Positions 9,122 through 17,688 of a stretch of 22,033 nt of DNA are shown piece by piece. Within the stretch, counting starts at the first letter, position 1. Each line of letters begins with the position of its first letter. The stretch spans positions 1 through 22,033 of the forward strand of contig JAPLSP010000664.1 of the NCBI GenBank assembly GCA_026398575.1, given 5' to 3'. This DNA is from Candidatus Sumerlaeota bacterium (GTDB lineage Bacteria; Sumerlaeota; Sumerlaeia; JADFCT01). Under the pieces are notes generated by a model that saw nothing but the letters and a program-made list of their open reading frames with translations, did not search any database and was not told where the DNA came from. The position numbers and the translations under genes were made by a program.

Positions 9122-12100
9122 ATGATACAAAGGCTCATGATCCATCTGGCGGGCGCCGCCATCTTCAGTCTGGGATTGGCGCTGGCGCAAACTCCTTGCG
9201 CGGCCGTAGCGCAACCGCAGGACGCGGCGAAGCAGATCCTCGATGCGAGCGGCGTCAAGGGCGGACTGATTGTCCATGTCGGTTGCGGCGATGGAAAACT
9301 GACCGCCGCATTGAAGGCGGGCGACGGCTGGCTGGTTCAGGGGCTTGACGCCGATCCGGCCAACGTCGAGAAGGCCCGCAAGCAAATCCAATCGTTGGGG
9401 CTCTATGGTCCGGTCAGCGTGGACCGCTTCGACGGCAAACATCTGCCTTACGCCGAGAATCTGGTGAACCTTGTCGTGGCCGAGGACCTTGGAAAGATTT
9501 CCATGGACGAGGTGATGCGGGCGCTCTGTCCCAACGGCGTGGCCTGCGTCAAGAAGGATGGCGCATGGACGAAAACAGTGAAGCCGCGTCCCAAGGAGAT
9601 AGACGAATGGACGCATTATCTGCATGACGCGGGCAACAACGCCGTTGCCAACGACGCCGTGGTGGGACCGCCGCGCCACCTTCAATGGGTCGGCAGTCCG
9701 AAATGGGCGCGGCATCACGATCACATGGCCAGCCTCGACGCGATGGTCTCCGCCAATGGCCGCGTTTTTTATATCATGGATGAAGGCCCGACGGCGGCGA
9801 TTCTTCTGCCGTCGAAGTGGTTCCTCGTCGCGCGCGACGCCTTCAACGGCACGATCCTGTGGAAGCGCCCCATCGCCGAGTGGAATACGCAACTCTGGCC
9901 GCTCAAGAGCGGGCCGAACCAACTCCCGCGCCGGCTGGTCGCGATAGGCGACCGCGTTTATGTCACACTCGGCATTGATGCTCCGCTGAGCGAACTGGAT
10001 GCCGCCACCGGCAAGACGATTCGCGAATACGAGGGCACGCAGCATACCGAAGAGATCATGGCCTCAGACGGTGTCCTCTATGCGCTCGTCAGCCCGGCCG
10101 CCAACAAGTGGAAGGAGTATCGCCCCAAGCACACCTACGTCTGGGACAACACCCAGCGCGCGAATCGTGATTGGGCGTGGGATGAGGTTCCGCGCCGCGT
10201 GATGGCTTTTCAGATGTCAAACAGCGCCCCGATATGGAATCAGGAAGGCAAGGTCGCGCCGCTGACCCTGGCGGTAAATCGCGAGCGTATCTTCCTTTAT
10301 GACGGAGAAAGAGCGCGCTGCCTCGACCGCAAAAACGGCAAAGAAGTGTGGGCGTCCGAGCCGATTGAAAGGAAGGCGTCCTTCCCGACAGGCTATGGCC
10401 CGACGCTGGTCTCGTATGAGGACGTTGTTCTGCTTTCCGTCGAGAATAAGACGATGATCGCTCTGGCGGCGGCCAGTGGCAAAAAACTATGGTCATCCGA
10501 ACATCACCGCGGCGGCCATGCGTCGCCCGATGACATGCTCGTCATCAACGGCGTGGTGTGGTCAGGCCAGGTTGCTGCCGGCGCCGATTCCGGCATATTC
10601 ACGGGGCGAGACGTGCGCACGGGCGAGGTCAAAAGCGAGTTTCCGTGCGATTCGAATGCGTACTGGTTTCATCATCGCTGCTATCGCTCCAAGGCGACCA
10701 CCTCTTATGTGCTGACTTCGCGCACCGGCATCGAGTTTGTGGATGTCAATGCCAAGCATTGGACGATCAACCATTGGGTTCGCGGCGGATGCCTCTATGG
10801 CGTAATGCCGTGCAACGGCCTGGTCTATGCGCCGCCGCATTCGTGCGGCTGCTATCTTGAATCGAAGCTCTTCGGCCTTAACGCGCTCGCTCCCGAATCC
10901 GCATCGCGAAAAGCGCCAGTAAATCCCCCGGACTCAGAACGCCTCGAACGCGGCCCCGCCTATGCCGAAATCTCAAATCTCAAATCTCAGATTCCAAATT
11001 CAAAATCCGAAGTCTCAAATCTCAAATCTGAAATCTCAAATTCGGCGGATTGGCCGACCTATCGTCACGACATAGCCCGCAGCGCGTTCACCAAGGCGCC
11101 GGTCGCCGCCGATCTCAAGCGCGCATGGCAGGCGGATCTGGGCGGAAAACTCAGCAGCGTCGTGGCCGCAGATGGCAAAGTATTCGTCGCTTCAATCAAC
11201 GCCCACACCGTTCACGCCCTCGATGCGAACACCGGTAAGGCGCTCTGGAGTTATATCGCCGGCGGGCGCGTGGATTCCCCCCCGACCATTTATCAGGGCC
11301 TTGCGCTGTTTGGTTCGGCCGATGGCTGGGTGTATTGCCTGCGAGCCGGCGACGGACAGTTAGCCTGGCGGTTCCGCGCGGCGCCGGACGACCGGAAGAT
11401 CATGGCGTACGAGCAACTCGAATCGCCGTGGCCGGTGTCGGGGAGCGTGCTCGCGCATGACGGCGCCGTCTATTGCGTCGCCGGACGGTCCATCTTCCTC
11501 GACGGCGGGATGCGCCTGCTGCGGCTCGATCCGCAGACGGGGCGCAAGCTTTCCGAAACGATCCTTGACGACCGTAATCCGCAAACCGGCGAAGACATCC
11601 AGAAACTCATGAAAGGCCTTGATATGCCCGTCGCGCTGCCGGACGTGCTGTCGTGTGACGGAACCTCCGTTTACATGCGCGCCCAGCGGTTTGACCTCAA
11701 AGGCGCGCGGCAGGAACTCGGGCCGATAGACGCGAAAGAGCAAACCGGCGAAGGCGTGCATCTGTTTTCGCGCAGTGGCTTCCTCGATGACGCTTGGTGG
11801 CACCGGTCCTTCTGGATGTACGGCAAGGGCGTGAGTTCGGGATATGGCGCATGGTATCGTCCCGGAAATCTGGCGCCCGCCGGACGATTGATGGCGTTTG
11901 ACGATGCCGCCGTCTATGGCTTCGACCGCAAGCCGGAGTATATGTGCAACGCCTCGGTCTATGAATACTATCTCTATGCCGCCAACAAGCAGACCACCGA
12001 AGACCGCATTCAGCGCGTCAACGCCGCCAATGGCAAGATCAATGCCGCATCCCCCAAGAAAAGCGCCTCTTCATCTGACTGGGCGGCGCGAAAAAAGTTT

Positions 12101-13084
12101 TCGCTGACGGAACTCTCCGCCGCAGGTTTCAAGTGGGCTGAGGACAAGCCGCCAATCCAAGCGCGCGCGATGGCGCTGGCGGACAAAATCCTCTTCATCG
12201 CAGGGCCGCCGGACGTCGTGGATGAAGAACAGGTCTTCGCCACTCCGGACGATCCGGCGATCCGCGCCAAACTCGATGAACAGGTGGCCGCGCTCGAAGG
12301 ACGCAAGGGAGCGCAGATTCTGGCGTTCTCGGTCGCGGACGGCAAGAAACTCTGCGCGTTCGAACTCGATTCCCCTCCCACCTTCGACGGCATGGCCGCA
12401 GCCTTCGGGCGGCTCTATCTCTCGTGCATGGATGGGAAACTAATCTGCCTCGGCGGCGAGGGCGCGGCGCTCAAGGCGGCGCCGGGCGCCAACCTTTCGC
12501 CGATGGACGTAAGCCTGAAAAACACGGCAAGCGCTCCGGCGCCGGGCGCTGCCAAGGCGGCCGGGCCATCGGCCGCGGCGGAATTCGCCAAGGTCCTCCA
12601 AGCCGATATCGCCAAGTCCGCGATTGGCTATCAGCTCGCGACACAAGGCAAGGGCGAAGGGCTGGTATTGAAGAAGCTCGATGCGCCGCTCAAAGGCAAG
12701 GTCACGCTCAAATGCAACCTAAGGTTCAATGAAGGCGCCGCGCCGGATCGCACCATGAAGAACGGCTTCCTGATTTTTGGCGATACGCCCAATGAAGACT
12801 CGCTGGTCAAATGCGGCCTGCGGCTGGCGATGAAAACCGCCGTGATCGCGCAAGGTACGATCGCCAAAGGGAAAGGCGCTTCGGAGAAAATCGAAATGGA
12901 AGCCGTCGGCGATCATGACCTCACGGTCGTCGTGGATTTGGATTCCGGCCAGGTGACGCTGACAACCGCCAAACAAACCGTAAGCGCCAAACTGGACCGC
13001 CGCATGGAAAGCATCCAATACATCGGCTATTGCGCGATGGGCTCCATCTCCGATTTTAGCCCGATTGAGATATCCAATAAATGA
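9122..13084 (+). CDS. exported methyltransferase-like / double PQQ-type beta-propeller protein
   Basis: 1320 residues. There is a signal peptide (residues 1-30, hydrophobic IHLAGAAIFSLGLALA). Residues about 33-160 form a class I SAM-methyltransferase-like domain with motif I intact (VHVGCGDGKLTAAL) and LDADPANVEKARKQI for motif II. Residues about 160-610 form propeller A, opening DEWTHYLHDAGNNAVAND and rich in PQQ-type strands such as DAFNGTILWKRP. A Lys/Ser/Asn linker encoded by simple repeats spans about 615-640. Residues about 640-1130 form propeller B, opening DWPTYRHDIARSAF with LDANTGKALW and LRAGDGQLAW. The last 170 residues look like a LamG/concanavalin-type sandwich. PQQ-type repeats may bind a quinone or serve as scaffold; the cofactor is not provable here. 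A GAGGAAAGGA site precedes the start. Its neighbour at 13235 shares these modules in another order. Confidence 0.88.
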   Translation: MIQRLMIHLAGAAIFSLGLALAQTPCAAVAQPQDAAKQILDASGVKGGLIVHVGCGDGKLTAALKAGDGWLVQGLDADPANVEKARKQIQSLGLYGPVSVDRFDGKHLPYAENLVNLVVAEDLGKISMDEVMRALCPNGVACVKKDGAWTKTVKPRPKEIDEWTHYLHDAGNNAVANDAVVGPPRHLQWVGSPKWARHHDHMASLDAMVSANGRVFYIMDEGPTAAILLPSKWFLVARDAFNGTILWKRPIAEWNTQLWPLKSGPNQLPRRLVAIGDRVYVTLGIDAPLSELDAATGKTIREYEGTQHTEEIMASDGVLYALVSPAANKWKEYRPKHTYVWDNTQRANRDWAWDEVPRRVMAFQMSNSAPIWNQEGKVAPLTLAVNRERIFLYDGERARCLDRKNGKEVWASEPIERKASFPTGYGPTLVSYEDVVLLSVENKTMIALAAASGKKLWSSEHHRGGHASPDDMLVINGVVWSGQVAAGADSGIFTGRDVRTGEVKSEFPCDSNAYWFHHRCYRSKATTSYVLTSRTGIEFVDVNAKHWTINHWVRGGCLYGVMPCNGLVYAPPHSCGCYLESKLFGLNALAPESASRKAPVNPPDSERLERGPAYAEISNLKSQIPNSKSEVSNLKSEISNSADWPTYRHDIARSAFTKAPVAADLKRAWQADLGGKLSSVVAADGKVFVASINAHTVHALDANTGKALWSYIAGGRVDSPPTIYQGLALFGSADGWVYCLRAGDGQLAWRFRAAPDDRKIMAYEQLESPWPVSGSVLAHDGAVYCVAGRSIFLDGGMRLLRLDPQTGRKLSETILDDRNPQTGEDIQKLMKGLDMPVALPDVLSCDGTSVYMRAQRFDLKGARQELGPIDAKEQTGEGVHLFSRSGFLDDAWWHRSFWMYGKGVSSGYGAWYRPGNLAPAGRLMAFDDAAVYGFDRKPEYMCNASVYEYYLYAANKQTTEDRIQRVNAANGKINAASPKKSASSSDWAARKKFSLTELSAAGFKWAEDKPPIQARAMALADKILFIAGPPDVVDEEQVFATPDDPAIRAKLDEQVAALEGRKGAQILAFSVADGKKLCAFELDSPPTFDGMAAAFGRLYLSCMDGKLICLGGEGAALKAAPGANLSPMDVSLKNTASAPAPGAAKAAGPSAAAEFAKVLQADIAKSAIGYQLATQGKGEGLVLKKLDAPLKGKVTLKCNLRFNEGAAPDRTMKNGFLIFGDTPNEDSLVKCGLRLAMKTAVIAQGTIAKGKGASEKIEMEAVGDHDLTVVVDLDSGQVTLTTAKQTVSAKLDRRMESIQYIGYCAMGSISDFSPIEISNK
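10967..11042 (+). repeat. in-frame simple repeat inside the propeller gene
   Basis: Repeats of TCTCAAA and close variants encode a linker of the type SNLKSQIPNSK / SNLKSEISNS between the two propellers. The tract is A/T-rich in an otherwise GC-rich gene. It resembles the non-coding tract at 5517-5619 in style. It keeps the frame open. Confidence 0.85.
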
Positions 13085-13105
13085 CGTATGAGAAACCGCT
13101 GATAT

Positions 13106-13125
13106 ACGCTAATAAACGCTAATAA
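13106..13125. repeat. two tandem copies of a 10-bp unit (ACGCTAATAA)
   Basis: Exact copies at 13106-13115 and 13116-13125 in the 150-bp A/T-rich gap between the two large propeller genes. The gap otherwise shows no gene or terminator; whether the second gene has its own promoter here is unclear. Confidence 0.75.
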
Positions 13126-13234
13126 ATATCTTCATAGATTCATCATAGAGGAAGCAGGAATTCAGATTTGGTCTCTAAAAATTCATATATTATTTTATCA
13201 TCCATTATTTTGTAAATACTATGCCAAGGAGACT

Positions 13235-16200
13235 ATGATGAAAGTACATCTCGCGCATCATGCATTAGCCTTTGCGTTGATTCTCAGCGTGAGCATTAGC
13301 GCCTTTGCTGAAGACTGGCCGGCGTATCGGCATGACAATCAGCGCGGCGGCATCACGGACGAATCGCTGAAACTCCCGCTCGCGGAGAATTGGGTCTTCA
13401 CCCCCACTTTCCCTCCATCCCACGCCTGGAGCGACCCGCAGCCCAAGCCGGTCGAGAAAATTCTCGAACTGCCCCGGATGCGCTTCGACGATGCCTTCCA
13501 CGTGGCTGCCGCCGGCGATATCGTCTTTTTCGGCTCCTCATCCGAATGCAAGGTCTATGCTCTCGACGCGGCCACCGGCGCGGTGCGCTGGGAATTTTTC
13601 GCGGAAGGTCCGGTGCGCCTGGCGCCGGCGGTGGCGGGCGGACGCGTTTACTTCGGCGCGGATGACGGCATGGTTTATTGTTTGAATGCCTCGGACGGGA
13701 AACTGATTTGGTCCTTTGCCGCGGCGCCCAGTCCCGAACGCGTGCTCGGCAACAAGCGCATGATTTCGCTCTGGCCCGTCCGAACGAGTGTTGTGGTCGA
13801 GGGCGGCGTGGCGTATTTTGGCGCGGGCGTCTTCCCAGCAGAAGGCTTGTATCTTTTCGCCCTCGACGCCGCAAGCGGCAAGCTGCTTTGGAAAAACGAT
13901 TCCTACGGCCAGGGCGGCTCGGGCTCGGTTTCCCCGCAGGGCTACCTCCTGCTGTCGAAGGAAAAGATCTTCGTTCCCTCCGGACGCACGCTGCCGGCGG
14001 CGTTCAACCGCGCCGACGGGAAATTTCTCTTCCACAAAAGCCTCAACTGGCGCAGCTCAGGCTTGTCCGGCGGCACGAATATTTCGCTGTCCGACGATCT
14101 GCTCTTTTGCGCCTCCGAACAGCTGGTTGGCGTCAGCGAAGCCACTGGCGCGCTGGTCGCCGCCGAGGGAATGTCGGCCTATAGCTCTAAGGGCGGGATA
14201 CAGCAGGCCGTCGTTAACAAGGATATGATGTATGTCCTTGACGGCAAAGAGGTGGCCGCTTTCGTCCGCCCCACATGGATGACCCGCTCAAAACGCATGA
14301 GCAAAATCATGACCCAGACCACGGACCTGACGAAAGAACGGGATGCGTTGAAGACGCAGTCTGCGACGAACAAGGATGCTGACAAACAGGCGAAAGACAT
14401 TCAATCGCAACTCGACAAGCTCGCTGCCGAACGCAAGGCGATCTCCACCGAAGGGACCAAATGGCAAACCCCCTGCGCCTCCGCCGACGCGCTCATCCTG
14501 GCCGGCCAGACTTTGTTTGCAGGCGGCGCAGATACGGTGACGGCCTTCGACGCGGCCTCCGGGCGCAGCGTCTGGTCGGCGGCGGTCGGCGGCAAAGCGC
14601 GTGGATTGGCTGTGGCCGGCGGACGCTTGCTCGTCAGCACCGACAAAGGCGCGATCCATTGCTTCTCTGCCGGCGCCGCCTCCGGCCAGGGGCGCAAAGT
14701 GGCGCCGCCGGTCGTCGCCGATCCCTTCCCCAAGGATGCTCAAACCGCGCGATGCGCCGAGACCGCGCGGCAGATCATCAAGGAAAGCGGCGCCACGCGC
14801 GGCTATGCGCTCCTGTTGGGCAGCGATGGCCGGCTGGCGCTGGAACTGGCGAAAAATACTGACCTCATCATCTACATGGCCGTACAAGACAGCGCTGCCC
14901 TTGCTAGCGCTCGCAAAGCCCTCACAAGCGCGGGCGTTTACGGAGGCAAAGTCACGGCAGTCGCGCAGACTCAACCCGGCGAATTGCCGTTTGCCGATTA
15001 CTTCGCAAACCTGATCGTCGTCGAAGGCGATGCGGCCGCCGCCGCCAGCGCGATGCCCGCCAAAGAAATCCTGCGGATGCTCAAGCCCTGCGGCGGCGTG
15101 GCGTATATCGGCCAACCACCGGTTGAAAAATCAACGCCGGCTCCCACCGATGGCAAACTTCAAGTTTGGCTGGATGATTTCAACAAAGCCCTCAATGCGC
15201 TGGGCGAAAAAACCGCAAAGATCGCCTCGAACGCAGCCGGCGTCCGCATCACGCGCGGCGCGCTTAACGGCGCCGGCAGCTGGACGCATGAATATGGCGA
15301 ACCCGGAAACACCGCGTGCAGCGACGATCAACTCGTCCGCGGCGCCATCGGCATCCTGTGGTTCGGCGAGCCCGGCGGCGAGGAAATGCCAAGCCGCCAT
15401 CAAAGCAACTCGGCGCCGCTGGCGCTCAACGGCCGCATGTTTATCGAAGGCGAAAACGTCGTCATGGCCTACGATTCCTATAACGGAACGCAGCTGTGGG
15501 AGCGCGCGTTGCCCGGCGCCTTGCGCGTCGGACTGAAAACAGGCTGCTCCAACATGGTCGCAAACAATGACGGCGTCTTTGTCGCCACGGGAGAAACATG
15601 CCTGCGCCTCGATCCCGCCAGCGGCAAGACGCTGATGACTTACCCGTTGCCGCCGGCGAAGGAAACCGATAAGAAAAGACAATGGGACTACCTGGCCTGT
15701 GTCGGCGGGCTGCTTTATGGCGCCACAGGCGGCGATCAAATCTTTGCGATGGACATCGAAACCAACAAAGGGCGGTGGATTCACACGGGCAAAAACATCA
15801 TGCCGGCCACGATCTGCATCGGCGGCGGGCGTGTGTTCTTTGTGGACCGCGAAGTCACGCCTGAACAGCAGGAGAAATGCCTCGCCACTGTCCCGCCCGA
15901 AACGCGCGTGGACGCCAAAGGCAAGAAAATTGCGCCCGATGTGCGCCTTGTCGTAGCACTCAACGCCGAGACTGGGAAGAAGTCTTGGGAACGCCCGCAA
16001 TACGTTTCCGACTGCGTCAAGATCGGCGCCCCTGGCGGCGAGCTGACGGCGATGTATTCCAACAAAGTCCTGCTCCTGTGCGCGCAGCCTTGGAACGGAC
16101 ACTTCTGGAAGGAATTCCTCGCAGGCGAATTCTCGCGACGGAGCCTCATCGCCCTCGCCGAGGACGATGGCCACACCCTCTGGTCGGGGCGCAAGGGATA

Positions 16201-17164
16201 TCGCAGCCGCCCGCTGATCGTCGGCGACCGCGTCATCGCCGAGCCGTGGTCCTACGACCTGCAAACCGGCTACGACACCATGCGCCCGAACCCCGTTACC
16301 GGCGCCGACGCGCGCTGGCAGATGTCGCGTCCCGGACATCATTGCGGCAACATGGCCGCCGCGCCCAACGCCCTGTTCTTCCGCTCTTATGTGACCGCCT
16401 CCTACGATCTCCTCGGCGACTATGGCACCGCCCACTTCGGCGCGCAGAGGCCCGGCTGCTGGATCAACTGCATTCCCGCCAACGGCCTCGTCATCATGCC
16501 CGAAGCCAGCTCCGGCTGCGTCTGCCCGTTCTCGCTCCAGTGCTCCATCGTATTCCAGCCGCGCAAAGTCAGCCGCGTCTGGGGCGCCTTCAGCGCGCCG
16601 GGCCCGCTCGTTCCCGTCAAACGCCTGGGTGTCAACTTCGGCGCCCCCGGCGATCGCAAAGACGCGCAGGGTAATCTTTGGCTCGGATATCCGCGCCCCA
16701 CGGGCGTCGAACGCCTGGTCATGAACTTCAAACTCGATACCAAGGTTGACAAGGAAGGCGGCTACTTCTGCAAGGACGCGAATTTCCTGAAGTTCGAAGG
16801 CGCCCAGGAACCCTGGCTCTTCGCCTCTGGCTGCCGTGGCCTGACGCAATGCGTCATCCCCGTGAACACCAAAGACGCCGCGCCCAGCAGCTACACTGTG
16901 CGCCTCCTCTTCGCCGAAATCGAAAATCAAAAACCCGGCCAGCGCGTCTTCGACGTCCTGCTGCAAGACCGCCCTGTCCTGAAAAATTTCGACATCGCCA
17001 AAGAATCCGGCGGCCCCATGAAAGCCCTCGTCAAGGAATTCAAAGGCATCACCGCTCAGGAAAACCTAACCCTAGAACTGGCATCGAAAGCTGAAGCGCT
17101 AACCTCGGCCAACATGCCCATCATCAGCGCCCTTGAAATCATCTCCGAAACCGCCAAGCCCTGA
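13235..17164 (+). CDS. exported PQQ-type beta-propeller protein with degenerate methyltransferase-like domain
   Basis: 1309 residues. There is a signal peptide (residues 1-26, hydrophobic ALAFALILSVSISAFA). Residues about 27-480 form propeller B, opening DWPAYRHDNQRGG, interrupted near residues 350-410 by a charged, Gln/Lys-rich coiled coil (MTQTTDLTKERDALK). Residues about 500-640 are a methyltransferase-like fold whose glycine motif is eroded: LLLGSDGRLALELA in place of VHVGCGDGKLTAAL. Residues about 670-1130 form propeller A, opening SWTHEYGEPGNTACSDD. A C-terminal sandwich about 1160-1309 (SYTVRLLFAEI, GQRVFDVLLQ) resembles malectin/CBM domains. AAGGAG at 13226-13231 fits the ATG at 13238 slightly better than 13235. 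It lies 150 bp after its domain-sharing neighbour, in the same direction. It probably acts in the periplasm or at the surface; its partner and substrate are unknown. Confidence 0.88.
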   Translation: MMKVHLAHHALAFALILSVSISAFAEDWPAYRHDNQRGGITDESLKLPLAENWVFTPTFPPSHAWSDPQPKPVEKILELPRMRFDDAFHVAAAGDIVFFGSSSECKVYALDAATGAVRWEFFAEGPVRLAPAVAGGRVYFGADDGMVYCLNASDGKLIWSFAAAPSPERVLGNKRMISLWPVRTSVVVEGGVAYFGAGVFPAEGLYLFALDAASGKLLWKNDSYGQGGSGSVSPQGYLLLSKEKIFVPSGRTLPAAFNRADGKFLFHKSLNWRSSGLSGGTNISLSDDLLFCASEQLVGVSEATGALVAAEGMSAYSSKGGIQQAVVNKDMMYVLDGKEVAAFVRPTWMTRSKRMSKIMTQTTDLTKERDALKTQSATNKDADKQAKDIQSQLDKLAAERKAISTEGTKWQTPCASADALILAGQTLFAGGADTVTAFDAASGRSVWSAAVGGKARGLAVAGGRLLVSTDKGAIHCFSAGAASGQGRKVAPPVVADPFPKDAQTARCAETARQIIKESGATRGYALLLGSDGRLALELAKNTDLIIYMAVQDSAALASARKALTSAGVYGGKVTAVAQTQPGELPFADYFANLIVVEGDAAAAASAMPAKEILRMLKPCGGVAYIGQPPVEKSTPAPTDGKLQVWLDDFNKALNALGEKTAKIASNAAGVRITRGALNGAGSWTHEYGEPGNTACSDDQLVRGAIGILWFGEPGGEEMPSRHQSNSAPLALNGRMFIEGENVVMAYDSYNGTQLWERALPGALRVGLKTGCSNMVANNDGVFVATGETCLRLDPASGKTLMTYPLPPAKETDKKRQWDYLACVGGLLYGATGGDQIFAMDIETNKGRWIHTGKNIMPATICIGGGRVFFVDREVTPEQQEKCLATVPPETRVDAKGKKIAPDVRLVVALNAETGKKSWERPQYVSDCVKIGAPGGELTAMYSNKVLLLCAQPWNGHFWKEFLAGEFSRRSLIALAEDDGHTLWSGRKGYRSRPLIVGDRVIAEPWSYDLQTGYDTMRPNPVTGADARWQMSRPGHHCGNMAAAPNALFFRSYVTASYDLLGDYGTAHFGAQRPGCWINCIPANGLVIMPEASSGCVCPFSLQCSIVFQPRKVSRVWGAFSAPGPLVPVKRLGVNFGAPGDRKDAQGNLWLGYPRPTGVERLVMNFKLDTKVDKEGGYFCKDANFLKFEGAQEPWLFASGCRGLTQCVIPVNTKDAAPSSYTVRLLFAEIENQKPGQRVFDVLLQDRPVLKNFDIAKESGGPMKALVKEFKGITAQENLTLELASKAEALTSANMPIISALEIISETAKP

Positions 17165-17305
17165 ACTGGGAGCGCCACTGGGAGCGCCGGCATCCTGCCG
17201 GCGTGTGAATAGTGATAATGCGGCGCCTTACGGCGCGTACCACGCCAGCAAGATGGTGGCGCTCCCAGTGGCGCTCCCAGTGGCGCTCCCAGTGGCGCTC
17301 CCAGT
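17165..17305. repeat. repeat element: 2 inverted + 4 direct copies of a 12-mer around a hairpin core
   Basis: Two tandem ACTGGGAGCGCC units (17165-17176, 17177-17188) face four tandem GGCGCTCCCAGT units (17258-17269, 17270-17281, 17282-17293, 17294-17305), which are their reverse complement. Inside, 17191-17205 pairs with 17241-17255 with two mismatches, and a GC-rich mini-hairpin around GGCGCC-TTA-CGGCGC fills the centre (about 17222-17236). It begins on the base after the stop codon of the propeller gene. On the plus strand it ends with AAAAA. Related palindromes with the core GGCATCCTGCCGGC are, from memory, common in PVC-group genomes. Confidence 0.92.
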
Positions 17306-17552
17306 AAAAATTGGGTTCGTTCCTTCACTTTTAAGTTTTTCAAAAATCATGGCGCTTTGCGTATTTGCCTTATAAAACCTCAATATTTCTGAAGGTGAGA
17401 TAGCAAAAAAACAGGTTTGTTTGTTCCTTTTAGTTTTTGAGTCGAGGATTTGGCATTTGGGATCATAGGGCGGCGCCTCTCTGTATCGAGATCAAATCAA
17501 AGCCCGCAGGTCATAGGCTGTGCGGATTTTTGAGATTTTTGAGAGGGATAGG
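17306..17552. other. A/T-rich intergenic region without recognised gene
   Basis: The region has T-runs and short words such as TTTTTGAG, but no open frame with coding character and no clear promoter. It presumably contains the promoter of the DUF1016 gene. Confidence 0.4.
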
Positions 17553-17681
17553 ATGAATGCGTCTTGCTGTCAATTCCCTTGGAGAAACGAAAAGCCCCAG
17601 AACCTGGCGAAGGATAACATGAATCTCCCGCTGTTCTCAGATAATGCTGCTTCCCGTACTGTCAGATCCAATAATAGGTGA
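17553..17681 (+). CDS. possible 42-residue small protein or leader peptide before the nuclease gene
   Basis: ATG at 17553, preceded by GAGAGGGATAGG, is open for 42 codons to TGA at 17679-17681, 7 bp before the nuclease ATG. The peptide begins MNASCCQFPWRNEK and ends TVRSNNR. I do not recognise it. Its stop lies in the ribosome site of the next gene, so translation of it could influence that gene. It may equally be non-coding chance. Confidence 0.25.
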   Translation: MNASCCQFPWRNEKPQNLAKDNMNLPLFSDNAASRTVRSNNR

Positions 17682-17688
17682 AGGCGTC

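Noticed and set aside
15131..16966. 611-codon minus-strand frame across the second propeller gene
   Set aside because: It is antisense to well-supported propeller strands; long shadow frames are usual opposite GC-rich genes.
17133..17375. Open frames on both strands giving GAPLGAP and VALPVALP peptides
   Set aside because: They are read from the 12-mer repeat element and neighbouring A/T-rich DNA, and are not protein genes.
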